Shown: in pieces, positions 59,968 through 64,000 of the stretch
Layout: every line of letters begins with the position of its first letter
How positions within the stretch are numbered: position 1 is the first letter of the stretch
Assembly: GCF_005938655.1 (NCBI RefSeq)
Contig: NZ_VCQT01000027.1
Span: forward strand, 124,001-188,000
DNA: 64,000 nucleotides
Direction of reading: 5' to 3'
Source: Alloalcanivorax gelatiniphagus
GTDB taxonomy: Bacteria > Pseudomonadota > Gammaproteobacteria > Pseudomonadales > Alcanivoracaceae
Notes under the pieces: model-generated
Databases searched by the model: none
What the model was told of the DNA's origin: nothing
The model's input: the letters and a program-made list of their open reading frames with translations, nothing else
Translations under genes and position numbers: made by a program

Positions 59968-62667
59968 ATGGATTTGACGCCTCCGCTCAGCCCCGACCAG
60001 CTGCTCGACGCCCTGCGCGACAGTGACCAGCCCGGCCAACGTGCCCGCGCCTTCCTGGAGGAGGGCCAGGCCCGGCTCGACCAGGCCTTTGATCAGGTCC
60101 CGGTGGCCGAGCTGGTGCATGCCCGCGCCCGCCTGGTGGACCGGGTACTGGTGGCCGCCTGGTCGTTGTTTCAGCTGGACCGCTTCGCGGACGTGGCGCT
60201 GGTGGCGGTGGGCGGCTACGGCCGTGGCGAATTGCACCCGCACTCCGACGTGGACCTGATGGTGCTGTTCCGCGACACCCCGGCCCAGGACGCCTGCTCC
60301 GCCCTGGAAGGCTTCGTCGCCTTCCTGTGGGACATCGGCCTGGAAATCGGCCACAGCGTGCGCACCCTGGACGAGTGCGAAAAACTGGCCGGCCAGGACA
60401 TCACCGTGGCCACCAATATCATGGAAGCGCGCACCCTGGCCGGCGACGACCAGGTACGCCAGGCCCTGTCCGACCGCACCGGGCCGGACCGCATGTGGCC
60501 CACGGACCGCTTCTTCGCCGCCAAGTGGGAAGAGCAGACCGCCCGCCACCGCAAGTACAACGACACCGAATACAATCTCGAACCGGATCTGAAAAACGCC
60601 CCGGGCGGCCTGCGCGACGTGCAGATGATCGCCTGGGTGGCCAAGCGCCATTTCGGCGGCGACAGCCTGGAAGCCCTGGTGGACGCCGGCTTCATCACGC
60701 GCACCGAATTCGACGCGGTGACCCGCTGCCTGGACTACCTGTGGCGGGTGCGCTGGCAATTGCACTCGCTCACCGGCCGCAACGAAAACCGGCTGCTGTT
60801 CGACCACCAGCGGCAACTGGCGGAGCGGCTTGGCCACCAGGATTCCAACGCCAACCTGGCGGTGGAACTGTTCATGAAGGAGTTCTACCGGGCGGCGCTG
60901 GCCCTGTCGGTGCTCAACGACATGCTGCTGCAGCTGTTCGACGAAGTAATCCTGCGCGCCGGCCAGCCCGAGCAGGTGCGCCCGCTCAACCGCCGCTTCC
61001 AGGTGCGCAATGAATACCTGGAAATGAGCGCGCCGGATATTTTCCGCAAGCACCCCTCGGCGCTGCTGGAAGCCTTCGTGCTGATGGCCCAGAACCCGGA
61101 CCTGAAGGGCATCCGCGCCGCCACCGTGCGCGAGCTGATCCATTGCCGGCGGCTGATCAACGACGAGTTCCGCGACAACAAGGCCAACAGCGCCCTGTTC
61201 ATGCAGCTGCTGCGCAGCCCCCATGCCCTGTTCACCCAGCTGCGCCGCATGAAGCGCTACGGCATTCTCGGCAAGTACCTGCCGGAGTTCGGCCGCATCG
61301 TCGGCATGATGCAGTACGACCTGTTCCATATTTACACGGTGGACGCGCACACCCTGCTGGTGGTGAAGAACATGCGCCGCTTCCGCTATGAGGATCAGCG
61401 CGATGCCTTCCCGGTGGCCTGCGAGGTGTTCTACCGCCTGCCCAAACCGGAACTGCTGTACGTGGCCGGCCTCTACCACGACATCGCCAAGGGCCGTGGC
61501 GGCGACCACTCGGAACTGGGCGCCGACGACGCCATCGCCTTCTGCCAGCGCCACGGCCTGACCGCCTGGGACGCCAAGCTGGTAGCCTGGCTGGTGCGCA
61601 ACCACCTGACCATGAGCGTCACCGCCCAGCGCAAGGACATCTCCGACCCGGACGTGGTGCACGAATTCGCCCGCACCGTGGGCGACCTGGTGCATCTGGA
61701 TTATCTGTACGTGCTGACCGTGGCCGACATCAACGCCACCAACCCGGCGCTGTGGAATTCCTGGCGCGCCTCGCTGCTGCGTCAGCTGTACCTGGAAACC
61801 AAACGCGCCCTGCGCCGTGGCCTGAACAACCCCCAGGACAAGCAGGACTGGATCGACGAGACCCGCGACGAAGCCCTCAAGCTGCTGGCCGAACGGGACC
61901 ACGACATCCGCGCCATCGAAACCCTGTGGGCCAACATCGGCGACGAATATTTTCTGCGCGAAACCCCCTGGGACATCGCCTGGCACACCGAGGCGCTGCT
62001 GGAACGCAGCAACAACCAGGACCCGCTGGTGCTGATCCGTGAATCGGAAACCGGCCAGCAGGGCAGCCAGGGCGACGGCGGCTCACAGATCTTTATCTAC
62101 ACCCCGGACACCCGCAATCTGTTCGCCGCCACCGTGAACGCCCTGGACAGCCTGGGCCTGACCATCATGGACGCGCGCATTATCACGAGCGCCGACGGCT
62201 TCAGCCTGGACACCTATATCGTGCTCGACGAACACGGCACGCCGATCGGCGACGACTGGCCGCGCATCGAGCACATTCGCAAGACCCTCACCGAAACCCT
62301 CAAGCACCCGGAGCAGTTCGGCACCACGGTGAGCCGCCGCATGCCGCGCCGTAACAAACACTTCGACGTGCCCACCCAGGTGACCATCAGCAACGACATC
62401 GTCAACGACCGCACCGTGGTGGACGTGCAGACCCTGGACCGCCCCGGTCTGCTGGCGCACATCGGCCGCATCTTCGTGCACTTCGAGTTGCTGGTGCAGA
62501 ACGCGCGCATCGCCACCCTGGGGGAAAAGGCCGAGGACGTTTTCTTCGTCACCGACCTGGACGGTCAACCGGTATCCGACCCGCAATTGTGCGAACGCCT
62601 GCGCGATACCCTGACCCAGGAACTGGACGACCGCAGTAAGGACGACGCTCTCTCCGTCACTATCTAG
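59968..62667 (+). CDS. glnD: [protein-PII] uridylyltransferase / uridylyl-removing enzyme
   Basis: 899 residues. The nucleotidyltransferase domain contains VGGYGRGELHPHSDVDLMVL with the catalytic Asp pair. A helical linker follows, then the HD hydrolase domain with YHDIAKGRGGDHSELGADDA, and two C-terminal ACT domains (about 710-800 and 815-890) that sense glutamine. It uridylylates PII under nitrogen limitation and removes UMP when glutamine is abundant. It starts 33 bp after map, the conserved order. Confidence 0.98.
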   Translation: MDLTPPLSPDQLLDALRDSDQPGQRARAFLEEGQARLDQAFDQVPVAELVHARARLVDRVLVAAWSLFQLDRFADVALVAVGGYGRGELHPHSDVDLMVLFRDTPAQDACSALEGFVAFLWDIGLEIGHSVRTLDECEKLAGQDITVATNIMEARTLAGDDQVRQALSDRTGPDRMWPTDRFFAAKWEEQTARHRKYNDTEYNLEPDLKNAPGGLRDVQMIAWVAKRHFGGDSLEALVDAGFITRTEFDAVTRCLDYLWRVRWQLHSLTGRNENRLLFDHQRQLAERLGHQDSNANLAVELFMKEFYRAALALSVLNDMLLQLFDEVILRAGQPEQVRPLNRRFQVRNEYLEMSAPDIFRKHPSALLEAFVLMAQNPDLKGIRAATVRELIHCRRLINDEFRDNKANSALFMQLLRSPHALFTQLRRMKRYGILGKYLPEFGRIVGMMQYDLFHIYTVDAHTLLVVKNMRRFRYEDQRDAFPVACEVFYRLPKPELLYVAGLYHDIAKGRGGDHSELGADDAIAFCQRHGLTAWDAKLVAWLVRNHLTMSVTAQRKDISDPDVVHEFARTVGDLVHLDYLYVLTVADINATNPALWNSWRASLLRQLYLETKRALRRGLNNPQDKQDWIDETRDEALKLLAERDHDIRAIETLWANIGDEYFLRETPWDIAWHTEALLERSNNQDPLVLIRESETGQQGSQGDGGSQIFIYTPDTRNLFAATVNALDSLGLTIMDARIITSADGFSLDTYIVLDEHGTPIGDDWPRIEHIRKTLTETLKHPEQFGTTVSRRMPRRNKHFDVPTQVTISNDIVNDRTVVDVQTLDRPGLLAHIGRIFVHFELLVQNARIATLGEKAEDVFFVTDLDGQPVSDPQLCERLRDTLTQELDDRSKDDALSVTI

Positions 62668-62685
62668 CCCCTGACAAGGAACACC

Positions 62686-63867
62686 ATGAATCCCGATCTG
62701 GAACGGTTGCATCCGTACCCGTTTGAAAAACTCGGCGCCCTGTTCAGCGGGCTGCCGGTGGCGGACAAACCGCACATCGCCCTGTCGATTGGCGAGCCGC
62801 AGCACCCGTCACCGGACTTCGTGCAACAGGTGCTGCGCGACAACACCGCCCTGCTCTCGCGCTACCCGGCCACCGCCGGCCTGCCAGAACTGCGCCAGGC
62901 CATCGCCGGCTGGCTGACCAGGCGCTTCAAACTCAGCGGCGTGGACGCGGGCCGCCAGGTGCTGCCGGTGAACGGCACCCGGGAGGCCCTGTTCGCCTTT
63001 GCCCAGGCGCTGCTCAACCGCGCCGACGATCCGCTGGTGTTGATGCCCAACCCCTTCTATCAAATCTATGAAGGCGCCGCCTTTCTCGGCGGCGGCGAAC
63101 CGGTGTACCTGCCCTGCACCGCCGCCAGCGGCCTGCAGCCGGACTTCGACGCCGTCGACGAAGCGGTGTGGAAGCGCACCCGGCTGCTGTTTATCTGCAG
63201 CCCGGGCAACCCCACCGGCGCGGTGCTCAGCAGCGCCCAGCTCAAGGCGCTGATCCAGCTCGCCGACAAGTTCGATTTCGTGATCGCCTCCGACGAATGC
63301 TATTCCGAGATCTACCGCGACAAGGCGCCGCCGGGTCTGCTGCAGGCCTGCGCGGAACTGGGCCGCCACGACTATCGCCGCTGCGTGGTGTTTCACTCGC
63401 TCTCCAAGCGCTCCAACCTGCCCGGCCTGCGCTCCGGCTTCGTGGCCGGCGACGCCGATATCCTGGCCGGCTTCCTGCGCTACCGCACCTATCACGGCTG
63501 CGCCATGCCCGTGCATCACCAGCTGGCCAGCATCGCCGCCTGGAACGATGAAGCCCATGTGGCCGCCAACCGCGCCCTCTACAACGAGAAGTTCAAGGCG
63601 GTGCTGGACATTCTGGGCGAGCCACTTAAGGTATCCGCCCCGGACGCCGGCTTTTACCTGTGGCCGAAAACCCCGGTGGACGATGAAACCTTCGCCCGCC
63701 GGCTCAAGGCCGAGGAAAACGTGACGGTGCTGCCCGGCCGCTACCTGTCGCGCACCGTGGACGGCCGCAACCCGGGCAAGAACCGGGTGCGCATGGCGCT
63801 GGTGGCGGAGCTGGACCAATGCATCGAAGGCGCGCAACGCATCCGCGCCCTGATTGAAAGGCTGTAA
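62686..63867 (+). CDS. dapC: succinyldiaminopimelate transaminase (DapC type)
   Basis: 393 residues, fold-type I class I/II aminotransferase. The PLP lysine is in FHSLSKRSNLPGLRSGFVAG; FICSPGNPTGAVLSSAQL and ASDECYSEIYRD contribute the Asn and the Asp/Tyr of the PLP site. MNPDLERLHPYPFEKLGALF and the glnD-dapC-arsC-like context match DapC of Pseudomonas-type bacteria, which makes N-succinyl-LL-DAP for lysine and peptidoglycan. Very close to its relatives of the same fold, so DapC is a strong but inferred specificity. Confidence 0.9.
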   Translation: MNPDLERLHPYPFEKLGALFSGLPVADKPHIALSIGEPQHPSPDFVQQVLRDNTALLSRYPATAGLPELRQAIAGWLTRRFKLSGVDAGRQVLPVNGTREALFAFAQALLNRADDPLVLMPNPFYQIYEGAAFLGGGEPVYLPCTAASGLQPDFDAVDEAVWKRTRLLFICSPGNPTGAVLSSAQLKALIQLADKFDFVIASDECYSEIYRDKAPPGLLQACAELGRHDYRRCVVFHSLSKRSNLPGLRSGFVAGDADILAGFLRYRTYHGCAMPVHHQLASIAAWNDEAHVAANRALYNEKFKAVLDILGEPLKVSAPDAGFYLWPKTPVDDETFARRLKAEENVTVLPGRYLSRTVDGRNPGKNRVRMALVAELDQCIEGAQRIRALIERL

Positions 63868-63871
63868 CGGT

Positions 63872-63930
63872 ATCGCGGCTGAAGCCGCTCCTACCATGCC
63901 GATCACGGTAGGAGCGGCTTCGGCCGCGAC
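63872..63930. repeat. inverted REP pair after dapC
   Basis: ATCGCGGCTGAAGCCGCTCC, an 18-bp loop and GGAGCGGCTTCGGCCGCGAC lie between dapC and the next gene. It begins 5 bp past the dapC stop. Its right half has one mismatch relative to the consensus. Confidence 0.92.
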
Positions 63931-63953
63931 CCCAGCACGAAGGAAGAACCACG

Positions 63954-64000
63954 ATGACCACCCTCTACGGCATCAAGAACTGCGATACCATGAAGAAGGC
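63954..64000 (+). CDS. ArsC/Spx-family reductase-like protein, N-terminal fragment
   Basis: Only the first 15 codons are visible (MTTLYGIKNCDTMKK), cut by the window edge. The CDTMKK context with the first-turn Cys matches the ArsC-family reductases (YffB/Spx-like) often encoded between dapC and dapD. GAAGGAAG lies upstream of the ATG. Confidence 0.8.
   Translation, partial: MTTLYGIKNCDTMKK

Noticed and set aside
59065-61986. A 973-codon minus-strand frame opposite map and glnD
   Set aside because: Shadow frame of high-GC glnD and map, with biased composition and no recognisable domains.

Overview
The window looks like a stretch of chromosome from a high-GC marine gammaproteobacterium of the Alcanivorax/Alloalcanivorax type. 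That placement is inferred from gene order, protein sequence style and REP sequence type; no database search was possible. Most of it is well-packed housekeeping sequence. Accessory DNA is concentrated at 2.5-4 kb, 8-20 kb and in several REP-containing intergenic stretches.

Region 1 (1-8 kb): the end of a YggS-type PLP-binding protein, a class I glutamine amidotransferase, a small unknown protein, a 2-oxoglutarate/Fe(II) oxygenase, tRNA-Gly(CCC) with a copy of its 3' end 207 bp away, a RelE/HigB-type toxin with an HTH antitoxin flanked by imperfect ~90-bp direct repeats, a LigE-type DNA ligase, an RsmC-type rRNA methyltransferase and a soluble lytic transglycosylase.

Region 2 (8-20 kb): a contact-dependent inhibition (CDI) or two-partner secretion locus on the minus strand. 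It reads cdiB, cdiA (2343 aa), a small membrane protein that overlaps the cdiA stop, a detached 328-aa CdiA C-terminal module, a second small membrane protein overlapping that module, a decayed spacer, a third small membrane protein related to the second, and a lipoprotein. The toxin bodies are Gly/Ala-rich and hydrophobic and every candidate immunity protein is a membrane protein, which suggests membrane-targeting toxins with stacked immunity genes. This is the most interesting accessory system here.

Region 3 (20-28 kb): an ATP-NAD kinase-like protein divergent from a small PA1571-like protein, pdxB, an AraC-type regulator divergent from an SRPBCC protein plus an RND/MMPL exporter, then an 850-bp tandem array of 161-bp units, each containing an inverted REP pair.

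Region 4 (28-59 kb, all minus strand): a long run of essential genes. In transcription order: rpsB, tsf, pyrH, frr, uppS, cdsA, dxr, rseP, bamA, skp, lpxD, fabZ, lpxA, lpxB, rnhB, dnaE, accA, tilS, pyrG, kdsA, eno, ftsB, ispD, ispF, truD, pcm, a DUF368/PopT-type transporter, nlpD, fieF. It links translation, isoprenoid and undecaprenyl-phosphate supply, outer membrane and lipid A assembly, replication, fatty acid and nucleotide synthesis. Many junctions are stop/start overlaps. The surE and rpoS genes, often found beside pcm and nlpD in relatives, are absent at these positions.

Region 5 (59-64 kb, plus strand): map, glnD, a DapC-type aminotransferase and the first codons of an ArsC-family protein, divergent from rpsB.

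REP elements of two flavours (GCGGCTGAAGCCGC and GCGACTGAAGTCGC) are scattered through the window. In four places they supply or overlap a gene's stop codon.
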